A stretch of 24,241 bases of DNA from DATKZH01 sp964475955 (GTDB taxonomy: Bacteria > Planctomycetota > Planctomycetia > Pirellulales > Thermoguttaceae). Positions 7,572 through 15,205 of this stretch are shown here, one piece after another. Made by a program: the position numbers and the translations under genes. The notes beneath the pieces are model-generated. The model did not search any database and had not been told where the DNA came from. It saw only the letters and a list, made by a program, of their open reading frames with translations. The stretch spans positions 1 through 24,241 of the forward strand of contig CAYYZY010000119.1 in the NCBI GenBank assembly GCA_964475955.1, written 5' to 3'. Positions within the stretch are counted from its first letter, which is position 1; each line of letters starts with the position of its first letter.

Positions 7572-9128
7572 CGTCGTTCCTCCCTCTGCAAGTGAGGCCC
7601 GGGGATGCGCCCAGGCGGTCGATAGAAGTGCCACGATTACCAACGCTACGGGAAGCGCCGTTTTGGCCGCGGCCAGGCTTGCCCGGCCGGGGGGGCGGCG
7701 CGACCGATCGGAAAGATGCAGCAGCCGCTCCACGCGGCGCCCCAGCCCCGAGCGGAAACCGGAACCGCCTGCTGACAGCCACCCCAAACGCTCCGGCGTA
7801 CCGACGAGGCGTTGCCCCAGCACCAGCAGGCTGGAGGCGAGCAGGTCGGGGCCGTCGGGCACCAGGAGACTCGCTTCGTCGGCGGCCGCCTCGCTCGCCG
7901 CCCGGAGCCGGCGCCGCGACCACCAGCAGAGCGGATGCCACCAGAGCACCGTGCAGACCAGGTCGGCCACGAGCTGCCAGGCCGGATCGCAGGCGGCCAG
8001 GTGTGCCAGCTCGTGGGCGATGATCGCCTCCTGCTGGCGCGGCTCGAAGTCGCGCCGGAAACCGCTCGGCAAGCCCAACGTGGGACGAAACGTGCCGAAC
8101 GCCACCGGCGCCGCCAAGTCCGGCGTCTCGAGCACGACGACCGGTCGGCGGATGCCCTGCCGCCGGGCCAACGCGCCGACGCGCCGGCACAACGCCTCCT
8201 CGCGAACCGGCGCCTGCCGACGCCGGAACACGGCCAGCAGCACCCGGGATCGGGCGAACCGGGCACCAACCATCGCGGCCCCCATCGCCCAAAGCAGGCT
8301 CGGCCACCAGGAGAATCGCGAGCTGGCAACCGGTGGGGGCCGGCGCGCAGCGGCGCCCGCCGCCGGGCGGACCGCGCGCGGAGCCACTTGCGCCGCGGCC
8401 GTGATCCGGACCGACTCCGGCTCCGATCGCGCGATCTGTACGCCGTCGATCAGCGAATGCACGGGAAGCGGCGAAGCCGTCGGTGGGTCCCACACCCAGG
8501 GTCGCTCAGCCGCCGTCAAGCCGGCTTCGCTGGAGCGGCCGCCAACGCTGGGCCAAGCGACAACCGACAACGCCGGGTCGGCCGAGCCTTCTGATGCGTC
8601 GGCGGGCGGCGGCGAGGAGATCGGCCGGGTTGCCGCGGCGGCGGCCGACGCTTGCGCGGTCGCGGCCTCCGGGAGATCGGACTCGGTTACAGGTATGGGC
8701 ACGGGTGGCGGGGTCGTCGCTTTGGGCCGAGCCTCGACCGACCGCGCCGCGTCGGACGGCTCGGATCGCGGGGGGGCCTCGATGGGAGCCGGCCCTGGAT
8801 TGTCGGCTGGCGGTCCTCCCGGCTTCGACTGGCCTCGCGTCGCTTCCTTCGATGCCGATTTTCGGGGGGCGGGCGATACGGCTTGGGGAAGCCTTTCGGC
8901 ACTGCGGCGCGCCAAAGCCACCAGGGCGCGCCCGGAACCGGTCAGTTCGATCGCCACCAGGGCAAGGATTCCCAACGCGGCGGCCTGCCAGATGGTGCGT
9001 TGCCAGACGGCCGAGCGCGTGAGCCGGGCGAAGATCGCGGCCGAGCCGACCACCGCGGCCGCCCCGACGGCGAGGAAGACGATCGCCTCGAGGCACGGAC
9101 CGTTCTCGAGGAGCAAGCTGTTGTGCAT
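6147..9128 (-). CDS. M56 (BlaR1-type) membrane metallopeptidase fused in frame to an acidic coiled-coil protein
   Basis: 993 aa from the ATG at 9128, which has GGAG 10 nt upstream. Residues 1-520 form an M56 peptidase: hydrophobic segments at about 14-35, 46-63 and 272-290, a Pro/Ala-rich linker at 80-270, the zinc motif HELAH at 372-376, the likely third ligand in SEAAADE (412-418), and a final membrane segment at 489-507. BlaR1-type M56 proteins are membrane sensors that act on a cytosolic BlaI repressor, and a blaI-like gene lies just upstream. There is no recognisable beta-lactam sensor domain. The frame continues without a stop into residues 520-993, which look like a separate secreted protein (next entry). 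Either this is a true fusion, or translation restarts at the internal ATG. A terminator follows at 6079-6041. Confidence 0.75.
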   Translation of the reverse strand: MHNSLLLENGPCLEAIVFLAVGAAAVVGSAAIFARLTRSAVWQRTIWQAAALGILALVAIELTGSGRALVALARRSAERLPQAVSPAPRKSASKEATRGQSKPGGPPADNPGPAPIEAPPRSEPSDAARSVEARPKATTPPPVPIPVTESDLPEAATAQASAAAAATRPISSPPPADASEGSADPALSVVAWPSVGGRSSEAGLTAAERPWVWDPPTASPLPVHSLIDGVQIARSEPESVRITAAAQVAPRAVRPAAGAAARRPPPVASSRFSWWPSLLWAMGAAMVGARFARSRVLLAVFRRRQAPVREEALCRRVGALARRQGIRRPVVVLETPDLAAPVAFGTFRPTLGLPSGFRRDFEPRQQEAIIAHELAHLAACDPAWQLVADLVCTVLWWHPLCWWSRRRLRAASEAAADEASLLVPDGPDLLASSLLVLGQRLVGTPERLGWLSAGGSGFRSGLGRRVERLLHLSDRSRRPPGRASLAAAKTALPVALVIVALLSTAWAHPRASLAEGGTTMNVWKTSWRRSLAAAAVAAVLLPVSGDALSQEEGDRPAAERRERERPERQRRERGEREFLRHQVDVLRTAMHALREAERGDAVELVERAIRAREVMLEGRRDDEAHQIREHAPPPRGLAEILGMAVDLWREFDQPEKAEQVARLAEMLRASRDREPGRGRDRRERAERDEARREARDVVHALRREMEELDENSRRIQAELRELGDGRAEESRELRHALLETRARMKEIERELAEVMGDRRERGMAEREREMAERERDELARRVDELMEAHERAAREGRHEEAERLLREAKQIRRNLARHGDRPEGPPPEEREEMERRMHHVRVAVENLHAAGFHEQADQLAQQMKRLLHGRPEPGPPPRDPRREGPAHPEGLERVLHELHGAIGQLNERMEALSARMEGEIGEIRRQMETMGREIEERTRDSEERSDDMAREMDEMREELEEELEEEVEEMMGFDEEENDADEEEGEDEEDDDE

Positions 9129-9228
9129 GACGTCGAAGCTCCGATCTGACTCGCCCGAGGTGTCACCTACGTCGTCACGCGGCCATGCGGCAGCAACCGG
9201 GTAAGACGGAATGCCATCCCGTCCCAAC

Positions 9229-9285
9229 GTGGGGCACGTTTCCAACGTGCCCACAACCCAATGGCACGTTGGAAACGTACCCCAC
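9229..9285. repeat. Long palindromic element between blaI-like and M56 genes
   Basis: A 23-nt arm (9229-9251, starting GTGGGGCACG) is inverted at 9263-9285 with one mismatch, around an 11-nt loop. It lies in the 268-base spacer between the repressor and the peptidase. A related single arm, 20 of 23 bases identical, is at 21507-21529. Such 'GGCACGTT..AACGTGCC' palindromes are, from memory, dispersed in planctomycete genomes. In the transcript it would form a strong hairpin and could reduce read-through from blaI into the M56 gene. Confidence 0.75.
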
Positions 9286-9396
9286 AACATGCGCGCATCA
9301 TCACGGTCAGAGACTCTTAAAACAGACTGGCGTTGCGTTCTACAAACGTGCGCATCGTGCCTGCATCCTACGAACAAAGACCTTAAACGAAGCGCT

Positions 9397-9780
9397 TCAT
9401 CGCCGAGCCTTTCGCTGCTGGATCAACCGCTCCAGCCTGGCCAGTTCGCCGGGGCTGACGTCGCGGGTTTCGAGCAGATGGCTGACCGCGTCGGCCAGGT
9501 TGCCTTGGAAGAGGCGATCGACCAGGTCGTCGGCCATCGAACGGGTGACGTCCTCCGCGGTGACGGCCGCCGTATAGATGAAGCGACGCTGCTGTTCGCG
9601 ATGCCGTACCAGCCCGCGATCCTCCATCTTGCGGAGCATCGTGGCCACCGTGGTGTAGGCGAGTGAGTCGCCTTCGAGCCGGTCCTGCACATCGGCCACG
9701 CTGGCGGGGCCCACGTTCCACAACACCCGCATGATCCGGAGTTGAAGGTCGCCCAATCGATAGGTCTGCTTGTCGGTCAT
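9397..9780 (-). CDS. blaI: BlaI/MecI-family transcriptional repressor
   Basis: 127 aa from the ATG at 9780, with GGAG 9 nt upstream; an upstream in-frame start at 9807 would lie inside the operator. The N-terminal winged helix shows the family pattern YRLGDLQLRIMRVLW (residues 7-21), the VADVQDRL helix and the recognition helix AYTTVATMLRKMEDRGLV (41-58), with the wing HREQQRRFIYTA. The C-terminal dimerisation helices contain LVDRLFQGNLADAVSHLL. Proteins of this family bind dyad operators as dimers and are inactivated through a partner M56 peptidase, here encoded 268 bases downstream. Tandem dyads directly upstream indicate autorepression. Confidence 0.9.
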   Translation of the reverse strand: MTDKQTYRLGDLQLRIMRVLWNVGPASVADVQDRLEGDSLAYTTVATMLRKMEDRGLVRHREQQRRFIYTAAVTAEDVTRSMADDLVDRLFQGNLADAVSHLLETRDVSPGELARLERLIQQRKARR

Positions 9781-9806
9781 CCTGAAGGGCTCCGCATTTC
9801 CTGGCA

Positions 9807-9834
9807 ACTACTGCGGTAATACTACTGAGGTAGT
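9807..9834. promoter_or_regulatory. Tandem BlaI-type operators
   Basis: Two adjacent 14-mers, ACTACTGCGGTAAT (9807-9820) and ACTACTGAGGTAGT (9821-9834), each contain the dyad ACTAC-N4-GTA(G/A)T; the second is a perfect dyad. They cover the -10 and spacer of the repressor's own promoter. The TAC/GTA half-site type is as expected for BlaI/MecI operators. Binding is inferred from position and symmetry. Confidence 0.7.
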
Positions 9835-9847
9835 TTTCGTTTGTCAA
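9819..9847 (-). promoter_or_regulatory. Promoter of the BlaI-M56 unit
   Basis: Read on the minus strand: -35 TTGACA (9847-9842), a 17-bp spacer and -10 TAGTAT (9824-9819). The start site is predicted near 9812, about 30 nt before the ATG at 9780. The two dyad operators overlap the spacer, the -10 and the start region, so bound repressor would block polymerase. Confidence 0.7.
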
Positions 9848-10178
9848 GCCCCTTTTTCGGAAAGGCGGCGCCGGCCCTGGGGCGACCGCCGGCGCGGGCG
9901 GCTTCGGCTGGTTCCCCCCATAGGTGTCATTGCGGCGCTGTTGCGTTTCCGGGGGGGCCAGGAGGTCGTTGCGCGGCCGGGGATGAGCATGGAGCGCGGG
10001 GCTGGCAGCCGGGCATCCTTTACATCCCACGCGAAATCGTGGAGAATGCCGACCAGCACAGCGTCGTCGGCCGCGTTCCCGGATGGCAGGGCGGGGGTGG
10101 AGTTGTTCGAACCGGGTTTCGCCCGTATCCGCTCGAGACGTTCGAGTTTCGGACCCCGTACGGAGATCAGACACGAAA
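9848..10178. other. Intergenic region between the BlaI promoter and the GAF-SpoIIE gene
   Basis: 331 bases without a supported gene. A plus-strand frame ends with a TGA at 10180-10182, overlapping the ATG at 10179 (ATGA). Its last 55 codons look protein-like (ILYIPREIVENADQ...), but I see no credible start or ribosome binding site. GGAG at 10162-10165 may serve the GAF-SpoIIE gene at a longer than usual distance. Confidence 0.4.
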
Positions 10179-11444
10179 ATGATTACCGCACCCATTCCCC
10201 GAGATGAAGCCGAGCGTCTTGCCGACCTGCGGGCGCTGAAGCTGTTGGACACGCCCTCTGAAGAGCGTTTCGACCGGTTGGTCGAGCTGGCCTCGGGGGT
10301 GTTTCAGGTGCCGATCGCGTACGTGGCCCTGGTCGACGCCGACCGGCAGTGGTTCAAGGCCAAGTGCGGGCTGGTCGAGGACGAGACCGGGCGCGACGTC
10401 TCCTTCTGCGGCCACGCCATCCTTCAGGACCAGCCGCTGGTCGTGCCCGATTCGACCCAGGACGAGCGATTCCGCGACAACCCCCTGGTGACCGACGACC
10501 CGGGCATTCGTTTTTACGCGGGGTGCCCGTTGCGGGGTCCGAGCGGCTTCAAGGTGGGGACGTTCTGCATCGCCGACACGCAGCCGCGCGAGCTCGACGA
10601 CGCCGAGCTGAAGCGATTCCGCCAGTTCGGCGAGATCGCCGAGCACGAGCTTCAGATGGCCGACCTGATCCAGACCCAGCACGAGCTTTTGAAGACGAAG
10701 AGCGAGCTTTCGTTCACGCAACACCGGCTCCAGAACGAGCTGTCGGAGGCCGACCGGTACGTGCAGTCGCTGCTTCCGGCCCGTTTGGACGGCCCGCTGC
10801 GTTCCGACTGGTGCTTCATTAGCTCCTCGGAACTTGGGGGCGACCTGCTGGGGTACAACTGGCTGGACGACAAGCGGCTGGCCTTCTACGTGCTCGACGT
10901 TTCGGGCCACGGCGTGGGCGCTTCGCTTCACTCGGTGACCGTCTACACCGCGCTGCGCCGGCAGACGCTCCCCAGCGTGCGCTTCGACGAGCCCAGCCAG
11001 GTGCTCGAAGCGCTCAACCAGGCTTTCCCCATGGACGAGCACAGCGACAAGTTCTTCACGCTGTGGTACGGGGTTTACGACACGGAGTCGCGCACGCTGC
11101 GCTACGCCAGCGGCGGGCATCCTCCGGCGATCGTCATCGACCCGTCGGCCGGAACCTCGAAGCAGCTCTCACTGGCCAGCTTCATGGTGGGCGCGATTCC
11201 CGACATCACGTACGAGACCGACACGTACGAGATGCCCTCCGGCGCCCGAATCTACCTGTTCAGCGACGGGGTGTTCGAGATCGGCCGCGACGACTTCACG
11301 CTCGACAGCCTGGCCGAAATGCTCCTGGAATTCGGCACCGGCCTGGGCCCGCGTCTGACGAAGGTCCGCGAGAGGATCCAGCAACTCCAAGGCTCACCCG
11401 AGTTCGCCGACGACTTCTCGATGCTCGAGATCGAGTTTCCGTAG
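10179..11444 (+). CDS. GAF-domain SpoIIE/RsbU-type PP2C serine phosphatase
   Basis: 421 aa from the ATG at 10179. Residues 10-160 are a GAF sensor domain of the type found in front of diguanylate cyclases and phosphatases (KLLDTPSEERFDRL, FCGHAILQD, FYAGCPLRGPSGFKVGTFCI). A helix at 165-200 links it to a SpoIIE-type PP2C domain at 205-420 with the metal sites Asp222 (ELGGD), Asp240 in DVSGHGVG, GGHPP (312-316), Asp363 in FSDGVFE, and Asp411-Asp412 near the C-terminus. These enzymes dephosphorylate anti-sigma antagonists in partner-switching pathways. No anti-sigma factor or STAS gene is in the window, so the partner is unknown. Cytoplasmic, with no membrane segment. It appears monocistronic, and the next gene is convergent. 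Confidence 0.88.
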   Translation: MITAPIPRDEAERLADLRALKLLDTPSEERFDRLVELASGVFQVPIAYVALVDADRQWFKAKCGLVEDETGRDVSFCGHAILQDQPLVVPDSTQDERFRDNPLVTDDPGIRFYAGCPLRGPSGFKVGTFCIADTQPRELDDAELKRFRQFGEIAEHELQMADLIQTQHELLKTKSELSFTQHRLQNELSEADRYVQSLLPARLDGPLRSDWCFISSSELGGDLLGYNWLDDKRLAFYVLDVSGHGVGASLHSVTVYTALRRQTLPSVRFDEPSQVLEALNQAFPMDEHSDKFFTLWYGVYDTESRTLRYASGGHPPAIVIDPSAGTSKQLSLASFMVGAIPDITYETDTYEMPSGARIYLFSDGVFEIGRDDFTLDSLAEMLLEFGTGLGPRLTKVRERIQQLQGSPEFADDFSMLEIEFP

Positions 11445-11564
11445 GGGCGTTTTCGTCGCCAGCGGCATCCGAGGGATGAGGGCAGGGCCCGTTTGCCGCC
11501 ATGTGCATGACATGGAGACGTCTGCGCCGGAAGCCCCGCGTTCACGACGGACCGGGAGGCGCCC

Positions 11565-12566
11565 TCAAGGGCGCGCCCTCCGAACTCGGTGCCGCTTTCT
11601 TGCCTGTGGTGCTTTCACCATCAACGCGTCGAGCGTTTCCCGTAGCCGCTCCTTCACTCCGGGGCGAAGCTGGACCAGGCGGTGATTCGTCTCGGGGCCG
11701 TCGCGCCACTGGTTGGTGCCGTTTTCGAAGATGTGGTTGTGGCCGCCGGTGTGGACCTGCCAGAAGTCGGCCTCGTCGCGCACGGCGTACAGCACGGCGA
11801 TCGGGTCCCAACTGGGACGTGTCTTCCGGTCGCCCAGGTAGAGCTCGTAAACCCGCCGCACCGGGTTCTCGGCCGGGGTCTCCTTCAACCGGCCGCCCGT
11901 GCCGACGTCTTCGCCCAATCCGCTGAAGTAGATCGGCCCCGGCCACCGGCTGACGGCGAGCACGGCCGACGACGGGTCGGGCTTGAAGTTGCCGAAGACG
12001 CCCGGGTCCAGGTGTTGCGGATACCGCCCTCCCATGCAGACCCAGCGGCGGACCTTGCGACGGGCCAGCTCGCGCCCCTGGAGCGGACTGATCGCATCCG
12101 CCGGGCTTTGGAGCAGATCGCGGAGATTGGTCAGATAGCCGACGGTCACCACCACGACGCTGCCGTCTTCCCGGTCGGCGAGCACGCGGCGATAGACGTC
12201 GACGGCGTCGGGGGCGCCGTCGTTCGACCTCAGACGCGTGGGGAACTGCTCGCTGATCTGCCAGGCGTAGCGCGACCCGCGCCGGCCCGTGTCGGCCCAT
12301 GCGCTCTTGGGGACGCCGATCGGCAGGTCCGCACGGCCGTAGTACCGGTTGATCGCCTCAACACAAGGCGCCGACCGGGGATACCGCGAGCTGACCACGG
12401 TGGCCAGGATCTCCGCCTCGCCGCGATCGGCCAACGCGTGGAGGACGGCCAGTGCGCCGGCGTCGTCGCAGTCGGTATCCATGTCGGTGTCGAAGATGAT
12501 CTTCACCTGGGCCTCGACGCACACGGTCATGGAGGCGGTCAGCACGAGCGCGAGGAAAGATCGCAT
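11565..12566 (-). CDS. Exported inosine/uridine-preferring nucleoside hydrolase family protein
   Basis: 333 aa from the ATG at 12566, with AGAGG 7 nt upstream. Residues 1-19 (MRSFLALVLTASMTVCVEA) are a short signal peptide. The calcium/catalytic Asp cluster of nucleoside hydrolases follows directly: IFDTDMDTDCDDAGAL (Asp26, Asp28, Asp34, Asp35). Later landmarks are VTVGYLTNL (139-147), the CMGG segment (176-179) and the C-terminal ligand Asp253 in PSWDPIAVL. The family hydrolyses the N-glycosidic bond of ribonucleosides. An exported version would scavenge nucleosides outside the cytoplasm or act on another N-riboside. The substrate-selecting residues cannot be read with confidence. A hairpin surrounds the stop codon (stem 11559-11564/11569-11574) but has no T-run. 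Single gene, convergent with the phosphatase gene. Confidence 0.85.
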   Translation of the reverse strand: MRSFLALVLTASMTVCVEAQVKIIFDTDMDTDCDDAGALAVLHALADRGEAEILATVVSSRYPRSAPCVEAINRYYGRADLPIGVPKSAWADTGRRGSRYAWQISEQFPTRLRSNDGAPDAVDVYRRVLADREDGSVVVVTVGYLTNLRDLLQSPADAISPLQGRELARRKVRRWVCMGGRYPQHLDPGVFGNFKPDPSSAVLAVSRWPGPIYFSGLGEDVGTGGRLKETPAENPVRRVYELYLGDRKTRPSWDPIAVLYAVRDEADFWQVHTGGHNHIFENGTNQWRDGPETNHRLVQLRPGVKERLRETLDALMVKAPQARKRHRVRRARP

Positions 12567-12725
12567 GAAGCACCTCTCGGGGGATCATCAACGCCGACTT
12601 CCGGTTTGCCATCTTGGGCAACCTGGCACACCTGAGCGAACGAAGCAACCTGCGCAGTATACACCGAATACGCGGCTGAGACGAGAGACGAGCCTGGCAG
12701 CCGCCCGGGCTCATCAACCGCCTAA

Positions 12726-12855
12726 CCCGCATTTCTCACCAGCCACACCAACCTGAAGCGCAACCGAGGCCCTGGCTTGCACTTCGCCTCGCTTGCGCTT
12801 CGGGCTGGTGTGGGCGCCGTGTTGTTCAGTCTCACCGGCTGGTGAGAAATGCGGG
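12726..12855. repeat. 130-bp nested palindromic element (MITE/REP-like)
   Basis: The outer arms CCCGCATTTCTCACCAGCC (12726-12744) and GGCTGGTGAGAAATGCGGG (12837-12855) are perfect 19-bp inverted repeats. Inside, a 21-nt arm at 12743-12763 pairs with 12793-12813 with two mismatches (core GAAGCGCAA/TTGCGCTTC). The whole could fold as one long interrupted hairpin. There is no coding potential. The form suits a non-autonomous palindromic repeat; the mobilising enzyme is not in the window. Confidence 0.75.
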
Positions 12856-12865
12856 CTAACGGCAA

Positions 12866-12906
12866 GGTTGCGCAACCGTTCGGGATGGAGGGCCCCACGG
12901 GGGCCC
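12866..12906. repeat. Palindromes upstream of the TolC-type gene
   Basis: GGTTGCGCAACC (12866-12877) is a perfect 12-bp palindrome. GGGCCCC (12890-12896) and GGGGCCC (12900-12906) form a 7-bp stem with a 3-nt loop. Both lie directly after the large palindromic element and could be its flank or part of the tolC-type control region. Confidence 0.4.
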
Positions 12907-12935
12907 GTTAACGACCTCGTACAGGAACGGCCGAA

Positions 12936-12960
12936 TTGCTAAGATACGCGACCTTAGCAA
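12936..12960 (+). promoter_or_regulatory. Dyad and candidate extended -10 upstream of the TolC-type gene
   Basis: TTGCTAAG (12936-12943) and CTTAGCAA (12953-12960) form a perfect 8-bp dyad with a 9-nt spacer. The left arm contains TGCTAAGAT (12937-12945), which fits an extended -10. The -35 region is poor (TCGTAC at 12917-12922). If transcribed from here, the leader would be about 120 nt. Dyad and promoter overlap, so a repressor site is possible. Confidence 0.35.
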
Positions 12961-13075
12961 CTGAAAGGCCGCGCGTGCGGCACGACAGAAAGGGCAAGAT
13001 TTCCCCGGGCGGGCCACCGGCGGTGGCGCGCCTTGTCCTTCCGCGTGCGCCGTCACTTCAGGGAACTGACGACCG

Positions 13076-14542
13076 ATGGCGCTCGGACACCACACCTCCG
13101 CCGCGATCCTGCTCGCCCTGGTGGCGGTTTTCTACGTTGCCCCGAGTGCGAGCGCCCAGGTTTCCAACGGCCCTTCGGCCTCGCCGCCGGCTGCGGCCGT
13201 CCGGGGCTCGGCGACGACGCCGGCAGACCGACCCTACGCCCCGACGAGCGCGCGACGCTTTCCCCCGGTATCCGGCCAGCCGGGCGCCGGCGCCGACGTG
13301 GCGGGTGCGAATCGGCCAGAGACCCTGGAAGAGGCCTGGCGCGTGGCATTGGCGGTCAACCAGGGACTGGAGGCGGAGCGTTGGGGGGTGTCGTCGGCCC
13401 ACCACCGGCTCCAGGCGGCGCGGGCCATGCGATGGCCGGACGTGAACGTCGAAGGTTCCTACGCCGTGCGCGACAACGAGCCGGCGTTCCGCTTCGATTT
13501 TCCCGGGATTGCGCTGCCGACCGACCGCTTCCCGTACTCCCAAGACGAGAGCTTCGCTTTTCGCACCAACGTCGATCTGCCGCTCTACACCAGCGGCCGC
13601 ATTCGGCACGGCATTGCGGCGGCCGACGCCCGGTTGTCGTCGGAGCAGCTCGGGCTGGAGCAGTCGGCCATGGACCTCAAGCTCCGGGTCGCCGCCGACT
13701 ACGTGGCCGTGCTCCGCGCCCAGCGTGAGGTCGAGCTTGCAGAGACCGCGGTGAGGAGCCTCGAAAGCCACCTCCGCGACGTGACGCTCCTGTTCGAGCA
13801 CGAACAGGTGCCGGCCAACGATCTGCTGGCCGCCCAGGTTTCGCTCGCCGACGCCCGGCAGGGTGCCATCCAAGCCCACAATCAGCTCGACGGTGCGCGG
13901 GCCGGATACAACCGGCGCCTGGGGCGCGCGCTCGATGCGCCCGTTCACGTCGCCGAAAGGGCGCCGCGGCGCGTGCCGGAAGACCTCCCGACGCTCACCG
14001 GCCGCGCCTTGCAGCGTCGCCCGGCGCTGAGCGAACGGAAGGCACAGGCGCGGGCCCTCGACCACCGGGCGCGGAGCGTGATGGCCGAGACGCGGCCGCA
14101 GGTCGAGCTGCGCGGGGAATACGCGTTCGAGGAGAACCGGTACCGCTCGCCCGAGGGGATCACGGCGGTCGGCGTGGGCGTATCCTGGAACGCGCTCGAT
14201 TTCGGGCGGAGCCGTCACGAGGCGGCCTCGCTTTCCGACGGGGCCGAGCGCGCCCGGCGGCTGGTGGCGGAGCTGGAATCGGCGATCGCCTTGGAGGTGC
14301 GCCGGGCGTGGCTTCGCGTGGAGGAGACGCGCCGCCGGCTGCAAGTCACGGCCGAGGCGATCCAGCAGGCCGAAGAGAACCTCCGCGTCGCCCGAGAGCG
14401 CTACAACTTGGGCATGGGGATCAGCACGGAAGTGCTCGACGCCGAGAAGCTGCGCACCCGGGCCTACCGCAATCACGACAACGCCACCTACGACGCCGTG
14501 CTGGCGGAGCTGCGCTTGCGGCACGCCACCGGCGAGCTGTGA
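13076..14542 (+). CDS. TolC-family outer membrane efflux/secretion protein
   Basis: 488 aa from the ATG at 13076; a weak AGGGA lies 12 nt upstream. A signal peptide at 1-27 (hydrophobic AAILLALVAVF, cleavage at SASA-Q) is followed by a Pro/Ala-rich linker to about residue 80. Two homologous outer-membrane efflux (OEP) repeats follow, at about 82-285 and 310-488. Each starts with the family pattern (LEEAWRVALAVNQGLEAER; then LTGRALQRRPALSERKAQAR) and has the long alpha-helical hairpins and beta segments of TolC (VDLPLYTSGRIRHGI; VGVSWNALDFGRSRHEA; the C-terminal ERYNLGMGISTEVLDAE). The trimer forms an outer-membrane channel-tunnel. No membrane-fusion protein or RND/ABC pump is adjacent, so the partner must be encoded elsewhere. 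Confidence 0.88.
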   Translation: MALGHHTSAAILLALVAVFYVAPSASAQVSNGPSASPPAAAVRGSATTPADRPYAPTSARRFPPVSGQPGAGADVAGANRPETLEEAWRVALAVNQGLEAERWGVSSAHHRLQAARAMRWPDVNVEGSYAVRDNEPAFRFDFPGIALPTDRFPYSQDESFAFRTNVDLPLYTSGRIRHGIAAADARLSSEQLGLEQSAMDLKLRVAADYVAVLRAQREVELAETAVRSLESHLRDVTLLFEHEQVPANDLLAAQVSLADARQGAIQAHNQLDGARAGYNRRLGRALDAPVHVAERAPRRVPEDLPTLTGRALQRRPALSERKAQARALDHRARSVMAETRPQVELRGEYAFEENRYRSPEGITAVGVGVSWNALDFGRSRHEAASLSDGAERARRLVAELESAIALEVRRAWLRVEETRRRLQVTAEAIQQAEENLRVARERYNLGMGISTEVLDAEKLRTRAYRNHDNATYDAVLAELRLRHATGEL

Positions 14543-15205
14543 TTGCCCGCCGCGATCCGTGCGCCCGGCGCCCGCCGGTTGTAGCGGCGGCAACGATTGG
14601 GGGGCCGGTCGACTCGGTCCGCCTCATCTCGCGCGGGGGTTTCGCCGGCGGTTCCGGCCGTCCCTCGGCACGCGCCGAGCGGAAGTCGTTTGACATCGCG
14701 GTCGGGCGACGTAGGTTTCTGTAGACTCTTCCCTCCCCACACGGATCGCCGATTGGGCCGTGCGCCCGTCCGTTCGGATTTCCGGGCCGCCCAAATCGCG
14801 CGAGGTTTACGCCAAGAGCCTTTTCCCTAAGCCTGTCTTTGTCATCGCGTTGGGGGCCGCAGTCGAGGCGCGGCCGTCTGCGCGCGTCGTCGCCACGGCG
14901 GTTCGTCGCGTGAGCCGATCGGGCACGCGTGTTCTGGCATTCGCGGCGCACCGACCGCGTTGCGTACGACGTCGCGCAACTTATCCGTTTCGATCCTTTT
15001 CGACTCGCTGATCTCGAGCCGCGATCCGCGCGCCCACGGGTGCGCTCCTCGAGCTGCGTCGAGCGAAGCGCTGGGGGGCGAAGGGGCTGCGCGCCGGGGC
15101 GCGGCGGCGGAACGGCGGTATGGGCTGATCGCACGTGTTTCGCTGGGCGAATCACGTCGAAGCAGTCGGCGGCGGCAGTGAACGACGACAACCGGGTAGA
15201 GCACC
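14543..15205. other. 663-base gene-free region between TolC-type and FeeM-like genes
   Basis: I find no convincing gene on either strand; the open frames are short, Arg-rich and overlap one another. The only regulatory candidate is TTGACA (14690-14695), 16 bp, TAGGTT (14712-14717) on the plus strand, about 490 bases before the FeeM-like ATG. A long leader or a small RNA is possible but not supported by structure I can see. Confidence 0.35.

Noticed and set aside
6021..9204. Long plus-strand frames (6021-7394 and 6619-9204) opposite the M56/coiled-coil gene
   Set aside because: They are Ser/Arg-rich shadows of the repetitive Glu/Arg codons on the minus strand, without start signals or recognisable domains.
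9129..9377. 83-residue N-terminal extension of the M56 peptidase
   Set aside because: It is translated through the palindromic repeat at 9229-9285 and has no protein-like character; the ATG at 9128 has a proper ribosome binding site.
9995..10182. Possible small protein ending in ATGA overlap with the GAF-SpoIIE gene
   Set aside because: The last 55 codons look plausible, but there is no ATG/GTG with a ribosome binding site and third-position base use is mixed.
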